Shown here in pieces: positions 33,265-44,506 of a stretch of 64,000 nt of DNA (position 1 is the first letter of the stretch; each line of letters opens with the position of its first letter). Under the pieces are notes generated by a model, which saw only the letters and a program-made list of their open reading frames with translations, searched no databases and had not been told where the DNA came from. The position numbers and the translations under genes were made by a program. The DNA is from Tubulanus polymorphus (lineage: Eukaryota > Nemertea > Palaeonemertea > Tubulaniformes > Tubulanidae). The stretch lies in NCBI RefSeq assembly GCF_964204645.1, contig NC_134036.1, forward strand, positions 10,338,704 through 10,402,703. The letters run 5' to 3'.

Positions 33265-33445
33265 TTAGAACTGCGTAGAACCGCTTCTCAGTAACAGTAA
33301 ATTCAACTGATCCAACAATCCAGTCAAAACAGTTGATGTGGATCCAGCTTTGAGGGAGAACACCATAATAGTAGTAACAGCCCCACGATGGTTCACCTCA
33401 GCATTTGTGTGGAGAGGATCATCTATTTCCATCAATGAGCTGTGG
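33265..33445 (-). CDS. Candidate terminal exon of an unknown minus-strand gene
   Basis: The acceptor AATCTGTTTTGCAG (minus) is followed by one base and HSSLMEIDDPLHTNAEVNHR, then GAVTTIMVFSLKAGSTSTVL and TGLLDQLNLLLLRSGSTQF with stop. The regular hydrophobic pattern in the second half suggests a folded helix. It joins in frame to the candidate exon at 33554-33626 (two bases plus one). No family recognised. Confidence 0.35.
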
Positions 33446-33553
33446 CTGCAAAACAGATTAAACATTTTTGTGATTGGTCAAGTTCATATCGGATGAGTAG
33501 ATTGGCAATTAAGATTGCATTTTTAGTCATAAGGCACTGTATTACTAACTTAC

Positions 33554-33626
33554 GTTGTCATAACCATTGTCTGCATTATTGGTGGATTGTGGCCATTTTC
33601 AATTCTTAAATCTTCCAGGAATCCAG
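33554..33626 (-). CDS. Candidate upstream exon of the same unknown gene
   Basis: Ends at a strong donor (GTAAGT, 33548-33553, minus). The open part reads LEDLRIENGHNPPIMQTMVM and TT. The upstream boundary is unclear because a TGA precedes the open stretch at about 33625-33630. The gap to the next exon is a 108-bp intron. Confidence 0.3.
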
Positions 33627-33639
33627 ATTCTCAAAATCC

Positions 33640-35140
33640 ACTTCTTGAAAAATCGAAATGTCCATCATTTAGCAACATATTACCATCTACAAAACAAAAA
33701 GTAATTTGAGATTAAATTATTCCCAAATAGAACCCATATAGAACTTAAGGCTACAGTAGGCCTATACGACGTAGGTTGATTTCCAGCTAGCGATTTTGTA
33801 GCCTATTGTTGCGATGAACAGTAAACCTCATGCATAACATACCAGATCGGACCTGGATAAAAAGATCAACTAACAACATTAACATTAAACTAAACAATTG
33901 ACCTATGCAATCGCATAATTCTCCATGTCTCTTGTTTGTCCTGTCAACTTTATTGAACTGTCAAACCAATAATATACATGTTTATTGATATTGATAAGGA
34001 CCAATAAAGTCAATTCGATTTGCTTACATTTAAAATGATCTTACCTTCAAATGTTTAACATGTAGGCCTACTCGCGTATTTTAACTGGCCTTTTTACTTG
34101 CAATTTCTTTTTCAAACTCCATGCTTGCAAAAGACGAATTCGGTTGGTGTATATCGATATTTACGGGTAATTTTCCACTAAAAAGCGCATCTTTGTGTTA
34201 TTTGTCTTCCATTTTGGAACACTACCAAAATGAAACCCTCACTGACGAACTGACGAGCTCTAGATAAATGGTTTTCATGAACAGAAAAACAACCTAGACA
34301 AAATAATCTCATCTAAATGTTGAATTAAATAGTTAGAGGCCTTATTCATGCACCTTTTTGTCTATTTTTATAATACAGCGTATATTAAAATGAGCGTCAT
34401 TTCTTCACTGAATCGTTATTTTCAATTTACTTAATTGATTTTGCCTTAGCTTCATAATAACCCTTAGTATAAGTAATTTTTGCTAATTAAATATCACTTA
34501 ACACGATTATTTTTTAATTCTAATAGAACTAAAATGCAGACATAAAACTTATTAATAATTAAATAATTTATTTCAATTAAACTCCCAAGCACCCCTGCGC
34601 GGTGGCAGCCATATTGCCATTGTTAAGCAACACGTTTTCTCAGGTTTTCACGATCTATTCTATTCTCATAATGATTGCAAAACGCAATAATGGATGACAA
34701 TCAGTCCATAAAAGGGGATCATTGACAACTGGGCCGAAAGTGACACTGCTTCTTTGTTTGAGGTCAAACACATAGTGGATCATTGAATGGATCATTGAAT
34801 TAGATTCATTAGAATGGAATGGAAGTGGAAGAACAAAAAAGTCGAAGGCCATTTATTATTATCCCGCGTATAAAGGACGCGTTGTGGATTGTTCAGGTAT
34901 GATTATTGTTATGTAGTAAAGTAAAGGTTTATAGGTCACTAAAAGAATATGTTTATTTGAATGAAAAGCAACATGACCTAGTATTGAATTGAATTTGAAT
35001 TAGTTAGCATAGTATTAGTAGGCCTTAAATGATTGAATGTCCAGTGAAAAAATTGTAAATGATCATTCCAATTGTGAGGGATAAAAATGGAGTGTCTTTG
35101 GTGTTTATGCATCCAATCTAAAAACTGCAGGGTCATTTAG
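33640..35140. other. AT-rich DNA, no supported gene
   Basis: Mostly AT-rich with TAGGCCTA words. A GCGCGGTGGCAGCCATATTG stretch at 34597-34616 is GC-rich in an AT-rich setting and could be a promoter fragment. Confidence 0.35.
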
Positions 35141-35357
35141 ATTTTGTTGTGCGCCCATCATCGCCATTAAACTTGTATGCTGGACATGAAATTAGGTCGC
35201 TGTCGGAGTTTCGACTGGGGGCAAAAACGACGTTAGTGCAATCAATTCTTGACCATTTTTTTTCAAACTTTATAGGGTCTACACCAATAAGAATTGATCC
35301 AAGGACAGACACTATAAAATTGGAATTCACGTTTTTTTGGCTTAAAAATGTGTCCAC

Positions 35358-35576
35358 TGGGGGATTGTTGGAAAACGATGTTAGCGCGAGAGAGCCTTCA
35401 ATTCTCCACTGATTTCTCAACAACGACAGCGTGATGAAAATCAGGTATTTACATTATATATTATATGAGCGTCGGAATGGTTTTAGTAAAGATTATAGCG
35501 TAAGCATTGTAAATTCTTCTCATTTTAGGATGCCTACTCACTATTGGATGATACAACAGCTGCTGCCATACGCTGA
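35358..35576 (+). CDS. Candidate exon pair around an 84-bp intron
   Basis: The first part (frame open from about 35388) reads RAFNSPLISQQRQRDENQ and ends at CAG/GTATTT (35445). The second starts after TTCTCATTTTAG at 35529 with DAYSLLDDTTAAAIR and stop (35574-35576). The two join in phase 0 to a Gln- and Asp-rich peptide. Short and without family support. Confidence 0.2.
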
Positions 35577-35783
35577 TTAGTCGGAAAACCTAATACTGTT
35601 GGGTGCATGCATGCTGTTGTCCACTCATTTAAAAGAAGAACTAATTGTCAAGGCATTGGACTGGATGTGACGCAATGAAAGTCTTCCATGAGGAAAAAAG
35701 TTGGACCCAAACCGGGTCAGCTAAATAATACGTAAGTACATGAATTCAATATATAATGGCTAGCATTCATTTGTTGTTGTTTT

Positions 35784-36142
35784 ACAGGGGCGGATCCAAG
35801 CTGGAAGAACGAGGGTTCAGCTCTTATGAAAAGGGCACTAGTCAATACAGGTCTCCCTGTGTGAAACGGTTGTATGGGGTTTGTGCACTTTGATCATAGG
35901 GTGGAATTTTTCACCTGTGATTCAAAAGGGCACTTGGTCAGAAAAGGGGAGGGTTTAACGTTTAATATGGCGCTCAAGGCGCACAATCACTGTGGCCTGA
36001 TGCGTTGGGTGATTCAGTCGCAGGATGTGTTGGATTCGGGCGATTCAGTCGGCGCAGACCCTGACAAACTAGGTGATTTTACCGACGATTTTGTTGCACA
36101 ACTTAAGTGCTCGACGAAATTGCCTAATGTGTCCCCAGCTTT
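35784..36142 (+). repeat. Possible hAT-type MITE end and unsupported open frame
   Basis: CAGGGGCGGATCCAAGCTGG at 35787-35806 is like the GGGGCGGATCCAGG start of common hAT-type MITEs. No right end was found. An open frame across 35874-36263 runs into the Helentron-like repeat and is not supported. Confidence 0.3.
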
Positions 36143-36945
36143 AGCCCATTTGAGACGTAAGTCCAAACAAACGGGCTATTGCATTCACCCTTTGTTCGTC
36201 TGTAGATGGAATCCAGTATTTTGGGAAGTTTTAATACTCTTGATATTTAAGTTACACACATAGCTATCCTAGACATGTCTTCAGCCCAAAACTGGTCCGA
36301 ATCAAGATGGCCAACTGCATTGGCCATTTTCGTTCCCCAAAATCATCACTTATGCAATTTTTTGAAGTTTTCAAAGGAGATTTTGAAGATGAAGATGGCC
36401 ATCTTGACACAAGATGGCCATCATGTGACCTTTTTTGTACCCAAAAAGGTCATTTTTGCCTTGTAGCTGCCTAATGGTTTGCAATTTTTCTTTGAAATTT
36501 GAGATGGGTATACATTTCTTAACAATCTGAAACATACGAGACAGATTTTTCGATCAGTCAAGCATGACACATTTGGCAGCCATCTTGGTGTCATCAGTTC
36601 TCATTCGTAGATAGAAGAAGGTTTTTGAAGGAAAATATCGACAGGTTTTGACTTATAGTCTTGATATTTGATAATTGTTACCACTGTTGTAGTATTCACC
36701 TCATGTGGAATTGGGGTTACCCAGGTTTTTGTTCTCACCACCAGGGGGAGTTGAGTATTGAATTATATTCAATTTGTCTAATTTATTTTTGTACCTATGA
36801 ATACATTATAACATCGATCAATTGTAAAATTGTAGCTTGTGACATGTTCTATGATTGTGGTGAGTTTCAATGTCCTGTTTCTATTTCATTATGTTGATTG
36901 TTTAGCATTCGTAACCATACGGGCATGGTGTCCCTAGACCCCTTG
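36143..36945 (+). mobile_element. Helentron-like element, diverged copy
   Basis: The start AGCCCATTTGAGACGTAAGT...CGGGCTATTGCATTCA and the end GTGTCCCTAGACCCCTTG, flanked by Ts, with one or two core repeats (CCACCAGGGGGAG at 36739-36751). Older than the 17-27 kb copies. Confidence 0.65.
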
Positions 36946-37179
36946 TTTTTCATCAGGTGGCGTTGAACATTGAAATTTCCAGATTGTCAAGCATTTCACC
37001 ATATGGCTTAAAATCAAGTCATTAAGAGTGAAAAAACTTAGCTGTTATATGCAGAAGACTGTTAGAAAAAGCTATATAATGTAATCATCATCCCAAGCAG
37101 CTGAAGTTGATTTATTTATCCTCGTAAAGAAATCATTGTATACTTTTGCTTAATTTTTTTCAAATGGTTATCATTTCAG

Positions 37180-37328
37180 AACAATGTCGAAAGGAGAAGG
37201 GTGCAAAAGAGGCCAACATAAGACATGCAATTACTCAAAAATTTATAAAATTTATGAAGATGAATAAATCAGTTAGTATGGAAAATGTGAATCTCTTGAG
37301 TGTTCATTCTAAACAGCACATAGATTAA
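37180..37328 (+). CDS. Candidate terminal exon, basic peptide
   Basis: The acceptor GGTTATCATTTCAG is followed by two bases and then QCRKEKGAKEANIRHAITQK, FIKFMKMNKSVSMENVN and on to KQHID with stop. It accepts the same one-base overhang as the 114-bp exons and as the exons at 28977 and 31126. Lysine-rich, probably helical, no family recognised. Confidence 0.3.
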
Positions 37329-37383
37329 GGAGATTTCCTCACATGGTGGTTTGATTTGAATTCAACAAAAAATGGCAATCAAA

Positions 37384-37860
37384 GACACATGTATTTAGCA
37401 TGAAGTACACGTGTAAGACACGTGTAATATTGGATGAAATACACGTGTAATTAGGATAAAGTACACGTGCAACACTGGATGAAATACACGTGTAATTAGG
37501 ATGAAGTACACGTGTAATTGGGATAAAGTACATGTGTAATACAGGATGAAATACACGTGTAATAAGGATGAACTACACGTGTAGTTAGGATGAAGTACAC
37601 GTTTAATTTGGATGAAGTACACATGTAATACACGTGTAATTAGGATAAAGTACATGTGTAATACAGGATGAAATACACGTGTAATAAGGATGAATTACAC
37701 GTGTAGTTAGGATGAAGTACACGTGTAATTTGGATGAAGTACACGTGTAATACACGTGTAATTAGGATGAAGTACACGTGTAATTGGGATAAAGTACACG
37801 TGTAAAATTGGGCCAATTTTACACGTGTATTTTCATTTACAATTACACGTGTACCATTTT
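37384..37860. repeat. Dense array of TACACGTGTA palindromes
   Basis: By hand count 18 exact CACGTG sites plus several one-base variants in 475 bp, mostly in units of 22-24 bp such as AAGTACACGTGTAATTAGGA. A higher-order repeat of about 115 bp is visible (37520-37640 against 37640-37755). CACGTG is the canonical E-box for bHLH factors (Myc/Max, USF, CLOCK/BMAL1 type). Confidence 0.9.
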
Positions 37861-38338
37861 CGTAAGATGAATCTGGCTCGATGATATCGATATTATATTG
37901 ATATTGATGATATTGCACTTATTTTAAGGGATTTCTGCCACTTTCATCTAATTTAAAGCTATCTACGGATACATGATCCTATCAACAAATCATATTATTA
38001 GAGAGCATTACTTCAATATTTGCACTTTTTGCACATATCCAGATGTTAAAATTTAACGAAAAATGAAAGGCAATAATGTACTCACAATAATTGTTGCATT
38101 TCTCCATTGCACACAGTAAAATTGTGTAAATTTGTTGGAAAAAATAATGTTTAATCATTATATGTTAATACACTACCCATGGTTACTGGTTTTAAACTGA
38201 CAAGTCCCCTTGAATCAGTAAAAAGTATCAACTGTGAGCACTGTTAGTACTGTGAGCATTTGGCCTCTAGAATTGTTCCAGACTGTATTACAAAATCAGC
38301 GATGAATGAATCAAAACTGCAATGGAATCACGTTGCAG

Positions 38339-38600
38339 CCAATTCGGTACCGTCACAAAAATAGAGCGGCTACCCAGATTTCCTGGATCCAGATACCTGC
38401 ACGTTCGATATAGTCAAATTTTCTTAAAATGGGTGAAAAAACAAATTAATCCGACTGATCCAGCATCTATTTTGGCTTCAAGCTGGGATAGACCGATTCG
38501 AATTGAGCAAGCTTTGATACGAACGATGACCAATGAAAAACGAAATAGAAGAAAAAGAAAGCAGAAAAGTTACGATCTAAATAATTATCACTCCATTTAA
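38339..38600 (+). CDS. Candidate terminal exon with basic tail, RRM-like start
   Basis: From an acceptor (CACGTTGCAG, ending 38338) or an ATG at 38322 the frame runs to 38600. The front reads QFGTVTKIERLPRFPGSRYL, then HVRYS; G-x-V-x-x-I followed by a hydrophobic strand is similar to part of an RNA-recognition motif. The tail NEKRNRRKRKQKSYDLNN is strongly basic, like a nuclear localisation signal. Too short for a firm domain call and no partner exon found. Confidence 0.3.
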
Positions 38601-39382
38601 TTGCAAAATAATATTTCCGTATAAAATATGGCCTCAAACAATGAAACAGCATCAGGATAAAGGGGTAACACTAAAGTATATAGGCTACATATATCTGCAT
38701 GACACAACTCCAAAATGAGATACAATTGGGATGCAGATTTTCGGATGCAGTTCCGGCCGCACCTTTAAAGCATTTGCGTGACGGAACGGCCAATCGGCGC
38801 GCACCATTGTATGCCAACGTCACGATATGATTTTTCTTACGTGACAAATTTAGCCTCTACTAACAATTTGTGAATTCTCAGCAATCTTGCATTATGTGTC
38901 AGCGGCATTTTATTTAGATTACCCAAGCCCAGAATTAACTAGTTCATCATTAATCATTTCGTTGGTCTAAGGATCTCTAAGGCTAAGATAATGATACCAT
39001 CTTTCCTTTTAAATTGGCCGAGTAATTTTGTAAACTGCAATAGAATATGTATTCTGTTCATTTCTATAGCTGCCGGGGGTGTTATGGTTAGCTTGATGAT
39101 GATTTAACGGAAATTTAATATTTTTTTTTAAATAAAAAATTTTAGGTGTGAAAGGGTTAAAGACCCAAAGGGATTACGGGGACAGGCCCAAAAAATCGGT
39201 CTGAAAGGAAAAGTCATTTTCATAAAGGGAAAGCAATACATCGACTAACTGAAGTGATACATCGTCTCTTCAGGTGGTTTTATACCGATTTGACTTTCAT
39301 TGGTAGCTCAAAAACATGTCCTTCTACTAGGGCCCGATTTGCAGGTCTCATATGTAAGTCCCGTTAAGTGGGCGTTTTTAAG

Positions 39383-39388
39383 TATATA

Positions 39389-39476
<88 letters not shown>
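39383..39476. repeat. (TA)n microsatellite
   Basis: About 45 TA units with one TG interruption, running straight into the ATAC tract. Confidence 0.98.
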
Positions 39477-39480
<4 letters not shown>

Positions 39481-40287
39481 CATACATACATACATACATA
39501 CATACATACATACATACATACATACATACATACATACATACATACATACATACATACATACATACATACATACATACATACATACATACATACATACATA
39601 CATACATACATACATACATACATACATACATACATACATACATACATACATACATACATACATACATACATACATACATACATACATACATACATACATA
39701 CATACATACATACATACATACATACATACATACATACATACATACATACATACATACATACATACATACATACATACATACATACATACATACATACATA
39801 CATACATACATACATACATACATACATACATACATACATACATACATACATACATACATACATACATACATACATACATACATACATACATACATACATA
39901 CATACATACATACATACATACATACATACATACATACATACATACATACATACATACATACATACATACATACATACATACATACATACATACATACATA
40001 CATACATACATACATACATACATACATACATACATACATACATACATACATACATACATACATACATACATACATACATACATACATACATACATACATA
40101 CATACATACATACATACATACATACATACATACATACATACATACATACATACATACATACATACATACATACATACATACATACATACATACATACATA
40201 CATACATACATACATACATACATACATACATACATACATACATACATACATACATACATACATACATACATACATACATACATACAT
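39476..40287. repeat. (ATAC)n microsatellite of about 810 bp
   Basis: About 203 tetranucleotide units with no interruption that I could see. The long open frames in every phase (YIHT, MYVC repeats) are artefacts of the repeat. Confidence 0.98.
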
Positions 40288-41630
40288 TTTCACTACATAA
40301 CTTTTCACTATCTGATTCATAAGTCCCAGGCTTCATTTCAAGATTGAAAGTTGTACTGTCACAAACCTGATTCCAGGATCTACTATACCTGTACCCTCTA
40401 GTATCCCAATCTCTATATTTCAAGCCCATCAGATTAATCATCTCGTCAATCATCCCTACTCTGCATACCTTATATTGGTACACCGTAACACTTACACAGT
40501 TCTCAAACCCGCAGGTAAACCACCTTCGGCTCCACCTGTTGCGTTCATTGATTAGTCAAAAAAAACTTCATGTGTACTGCATTTATGATATCACTGGACT
40601 CTAGTACCTAATAGGTGTATTGACTAAAAGACTATTAGCTCATATTTTATTTTGGTGTATATTAGTATAACTGGTCCACACAGTTACTCACTATTCTTAT
40701 TTCATTGTTTGTATGTTAATCCTAATGTATCTAATCCATTGTATTATCCTTTCGTCATGACTATTTATATCTCGCCTCATATAATTTTGATATGTATGCC
40801 ATCTACTCATAACGTTTGTAACATATCTATTTACTTTTTTATTTTCTGGAATACTTTTTCAAGTATTCGCTAGAATTAACTTTTATAGTATAAAGTAAAT
40901 TCTAACCGGAGTGTGGGAGAGTATTATCAGAGGAAAGGCCGGTTTCCATTAACCATTATATTAGGCCTCAAAATGTGATTTAGTATTTTATTATTTCAAA
41001 ATTAGTTATATTTTATTCCTCAAATATCAACAATTATCATGTCAGAAGGGCCATTCATTATTCACACCTTAGACCATCATTTCACGTTTTGTACATTATT
41101 CATAATCGTTACCAAGTATAGACAGTGTCAACCTGTTTGAGAATTAAACCTTTGTTTCTTACTTTTCACACTGGACGCTCTGTCTCCAGTCACCATTAAT
41201 TAGTAATATCATGTTATTCAACTAATTGTTAGTATCTCACAGGTCTACCAGCTTTTTTTGCACCTGTTGAGCATGCTCAATCTGTTTCTGCCTAGACGGT
41301 TACTATGTACAATTAGCAGATCAATCTATTGTTTTGAGAAGTTGGACTTAGTTTTGACCAATCAACGAGTGTTGTTTGTTTGTTGACCCGCCCCTTGGTG
41401 ATGGGCCAGCTGAGTATCTTGAGAAGGAAAATCAAACATTCTGACTCAGGACGTCAGCAAATAAACAACTCTCTACGTCAAAACTTTATTTGTATTTAAC
41501 TCATCTTTTTAAGGTTCTACCATCGATAGTTCCCCCACTCCATTAACGGCATAAACTTCGTTAATACTTCTATAAGTTCCGGTTTTTCCAGCTTCTATAA
41601 CTTCCGGTTTTTCCAGCTTTTAACGATTAA
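40288..41630. other. Intergenic DNA
   Basis: A minus-strand frame at 40288-40483 reads MGLKYRDWDTRGYRYSRSWN and beyond before running into the microsatellite. It could be a decayed exon but has no donor. A 27-bp unit (AGCTTCTATAACTTCCGGTT) is doubled at 41565-41620. Otherwise nothing seen. Confidence 0.35.
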
Positions 41631-42290
41631 CCGTTAAGAGACCCATGTTTACTATGCGGTTTCGAAACGACCAACGACGCGACGGTTCACCGCCATGTAG
41701 CGTCTCCACATTATCGCGACGTCACTTCTAACCGCGATTCGCTATCGGGACTGATTAGACGCCGGTCGAGACCAAGTTCATACGTGGTCGGGCCCTCTGC
41801 ACAAGCGCTGTCGAGCCAGGCTTCAAAACGTTCGCCGGCTACAGAGTCGCCATTGACCGAGCCACCCGAGAGAGTCGTCGCCGATATTGCGTCCGCCGTG
41901 CCAGCGACACCACCACGGATCGTTATGACAGAGCCGGCCGCGGCTCCGGTGCCTACCGACGCGACTGAACCGATACTCGACTACGGAGATGTCCTAAAAA
42001 TACCCGACATCGACGAGTTACTCCAGCTGTTGTTTCCTGGTCTGCCGTTGACCAAATCTGTCTCGGCATCGCAGACTCCGGACTCGATGCCGCTTCGTCC
42101 AGAAACGTACAGGTTGATCCCCCTCGAGACATGCGAGTGTCTACCTGACCCGCGTCGTCGTATCGCAGTACACGAACATACGTTACTCAACAGTACCATC
42201 CGTATTGAACATCCGTCAGATGAGCTTCTTCCTTGTACATATTGCGAAATCGTGCGGGATGTTGTCCGCGCAGGAAAAACGTCTCTTTAA
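41631..42290 (+). CDS. GC-rich exon with a C2H2-type zinc finger at its start
   Basis: The frame is open from after a TAA at 41628 to a stop at 42290 (219 codons), with a possible acceptor ACCGTTAAG at its front. Residues about 5-25 read PCLLCGFETTNDATVHRHVA, a C-x2-C...H-x3-H arrangement. A basic stretch (LIRRRSRPSS) and a Pro/Ala/Thr-rich linker follow, then an acidic amphipathic part (DYGDVLKIPDIDELLQLLFP) and a Cys-containing end (CTYCEIVRDVV). Base composition is far more GC-rich than its neighbours, which suggests recent arrival, perhaps as a mobile-element gene. No ATG is needed if it is an internal or last exon. Function unknown; DNA or RNA binding is plausible. Confidence 0.45.
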   Translation, partial: PLRDPCLLCGFETTNDATVHRHVASPHYRDVTSNRDSLSGLIRRRSRPSSYVVGPSAQALSSQASKRSPATESPLTEPPERVVADIASAVPATPPRIVMTEPAAAPVPTDATEPILDYGDVLKIPDIDELLQLLFPGLPLTKSVSASQTPDSMPLRPETYRLIPLETCECLPDPRRRIAVHEHTLLNSTIRIEHPSDELLPCTYCEIVRDVVRAGKTSL

Positions 42291-43880
42291 ATTATTATGT
42301 GATACCATCTAGTGCTGATGAATTCTAACCTTTTTGTCGTTCGGGGCTAGAAGGGGCTTTGTAGCGTAACAGCGGGGGTTCTTTCTGCTACAGAGTCCAA
42401 CTCCGGTCCCACCCTCTTTTAGAACTTGTTCGACCCTATTACCGGACTTTGAATGTAAACAATCCTGTCTTTTCCGTATTGTATATTCCGTGTTCCATTG
42501 CGTTCGCGGCCAAATGTATTATTTATCGGGCTTCCCCCGCTAGGTTCCGCTCGCGAGGGGAGTCTCAGGTATCTATTGTTGGAATTTCTTGACTCCGGGC
42601 CGGTTGCGGTTAACGTTTTGAATGGTTGGTTTATGGGGGTATTCATTCTGATTCCGTGAGGGTAAAACGCGTGGAGATTCGATTCTCCCCTTTTACCTTT
42701 TTATCGAGACAGGGGAAGGACCGGCGGTGTCGCGGACCTTCTCGTCTTCCCTCTCAACCTGACCGGAGTAGATTGCATGGGTCGACGAGTTGGAAGGGAA
42801 GCCGCCGTGTCCTGAACCGGTCCCGTTTGTTATTTCTATCTACTGTTTTGATGGGCCTAATTTATTGTTGTATATTATAAGAGCGTCCTATCGCTTTTCA
42901 CCCTCGGTTCCGTCAGAGGGCGCCGTTATTAACTGTTTGTATTAAACATTGAAGCCAATCATGTGGTCGAACATCATTAGTTCCCGTATTATCGCGTTTT
43001 GCCCTCGGTCCCGTCCGAGGACACTTTGTATAATTGTTTGACGAAATCTTATCCTATTGATCGCGTTTCGCACGCTTAAGATATATTGTAGATACTAGTA
43101 GAATTAGTCAAACTTTCAAGGAGTCTCCTCAGTTGATGGCTTCCTTTTTCATCAGATAACATGACTCGGTGTATAGTATTGAAATAAGATTTATTATCCT
43201 TCATTTCCGTGTTTTATTTGAGATCTTGCAAGATCAGTCGTACTTTGAGGCTGTGGGACTGTGTGTCCTCTCGAGACCGTGTGTCTTTTGACTGTGTGTC
43301 ACCAGCCCTGTATGTTATTAACACTCTATTTCATTTGATCATTGTTAATCTAATCATCATAAAGTTATAATTGCATTATTTACATTAAGATATTAATTAA
43401 AGCCACTATCGTGGACATATCGAGATATACGTACATCTCTGAATTTCGTTCTTTGGGCTTTGGTCCGTTTCTCCGAGGCATTTCCAACCACTTCTGATTT
43501 CAACTTTTTCCTAGAATCCGTTCGACATTAGCGAACTTATGAAGCGACGTCCACTTTCCCCCTAGCCGTTCATGCTACCACGAGGAACTCGAGGGATCAC
43601 GAGACCGGAAGCGTGCAAACCCGTTTCCCTGAGGACACTTTGTGTCGCGCTACGACACAGGAGCGGACGCTGCGTGCCCGCTTATAATTCCCCCATTACG
43701 CTACAGTACTACGGTCATGTTAAAATGTTCCTCATTAGTTCCGCTGCATCGCTAAAACAAAACAAAATTGGATAGTTTCCTGTATTTGTTTTACATATTA
43801 CATCACTAACAACGATAAACGTCCGTCGCCGACTGAAAAATTGAGTGTATTCAATCTTAAGAATCAGCTAAACATGGCGT
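42291..43880 (+). other. Sequence downstream of the zinc-finger exon
   Basis: Contains two diverged copies of a hairpin word, CCCTCGGTTCCGTCAGAGGG (42901-42920) and CCCTCGGTCCCGTCCGAGGA (43002-43021), each after a TATCGC[G]TTTT lead. GC-rich tracts suggest this is part of the same mobile insertion. No supported coding region. Confidence 0.35.
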
Positions 43881-43920
43881 AACAGGCCCTGGGGCTTGTC
43901 ACGCCATATCTGACAAGGCG

Positions 43921-44128
43921 TGTTACCCAGTTATTGTATAGTTATTGTATGTATAGTGTTTATATGGTATACTGACTTCAGTCTGTTCAGTGTGAATCAT
44001 TCAGTTTTTATACTTGACTTACCCCTATAAACTGTACGTATAAAATATCTGTTTACTGACCACAGTCAGTCCCAGCCACATTACTTTAATAAATGTACGT
44101 ACGTTGTAATATTATACGTCTGGTGTCG
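43921..44128 (+). mobile_element. Possible solo LTR
   Basis: Starts TGTTACCCAGTTATTG, has a TATAAAATAT box (about 44039), an AATAAATG poly(A) signal (about 44089) and a run to GTCGTCGTTAG. The order of promoter and poly(A) signal fits a small LTR. No second copy, primer site or target duplication was found. Confidence 0.3.
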
Positions 44129-44506
44129 TCGTTAGTTTTATGGGTTTAGTTCGACCCTGGAGCTTGGATCCGAAAAGGAATTGGGTATTTCGGCCATGGA
44201 GTTTCATCCGTAAAGGGCGTAACAAGCCCCGAGCAGAATGCAGATTATATATAATTCACGCGGAACGAAGATATATGTTCGCGTCGAACGGACCACGTTA
44301 TTTAGTCAGATACGACGTGTAAAACCTGAATGAGATAATTTCAAGTACCGGTATATCAATGTGTAATGAATTTCTATTTATTCTAAACTTATTACCAAAG
44401 CAATTTTTGTATATTTTTACATATGAACAAAATAGAAACAACGATTTATAAACCTATTTCTAAGACATACTGATTATTGTACTACTGATTGAACGAAAAA
44501 TAATCC

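Noticed and set aside
35133-35423. Overlapping plus and minus open frames
   Set aside because: Both strands open over the same DNA with no family or splice support; probably an old repeat. Only the small exon pair at its right edge is listed, at low confidence.
37384-37918. Minus-strand frames reading (YTCTL...HVYFI) repeats across the E-box array
   Set aside because: Translation of the CACGTG satellite; no start context, splice site or family.
39300-40483. Five long open frames of YIHT or MYVC repeats
   Set aside because: They are the (TA)n and (ATAC)n microsatellites read as protein; every phase is open because the units contain no stop.
43630-43690. A DTGADA-like protease motif in one plus-strand frame
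   Set aside because: Flanked by stops within a few codons and without the other protease landmarks; chance match is likely.
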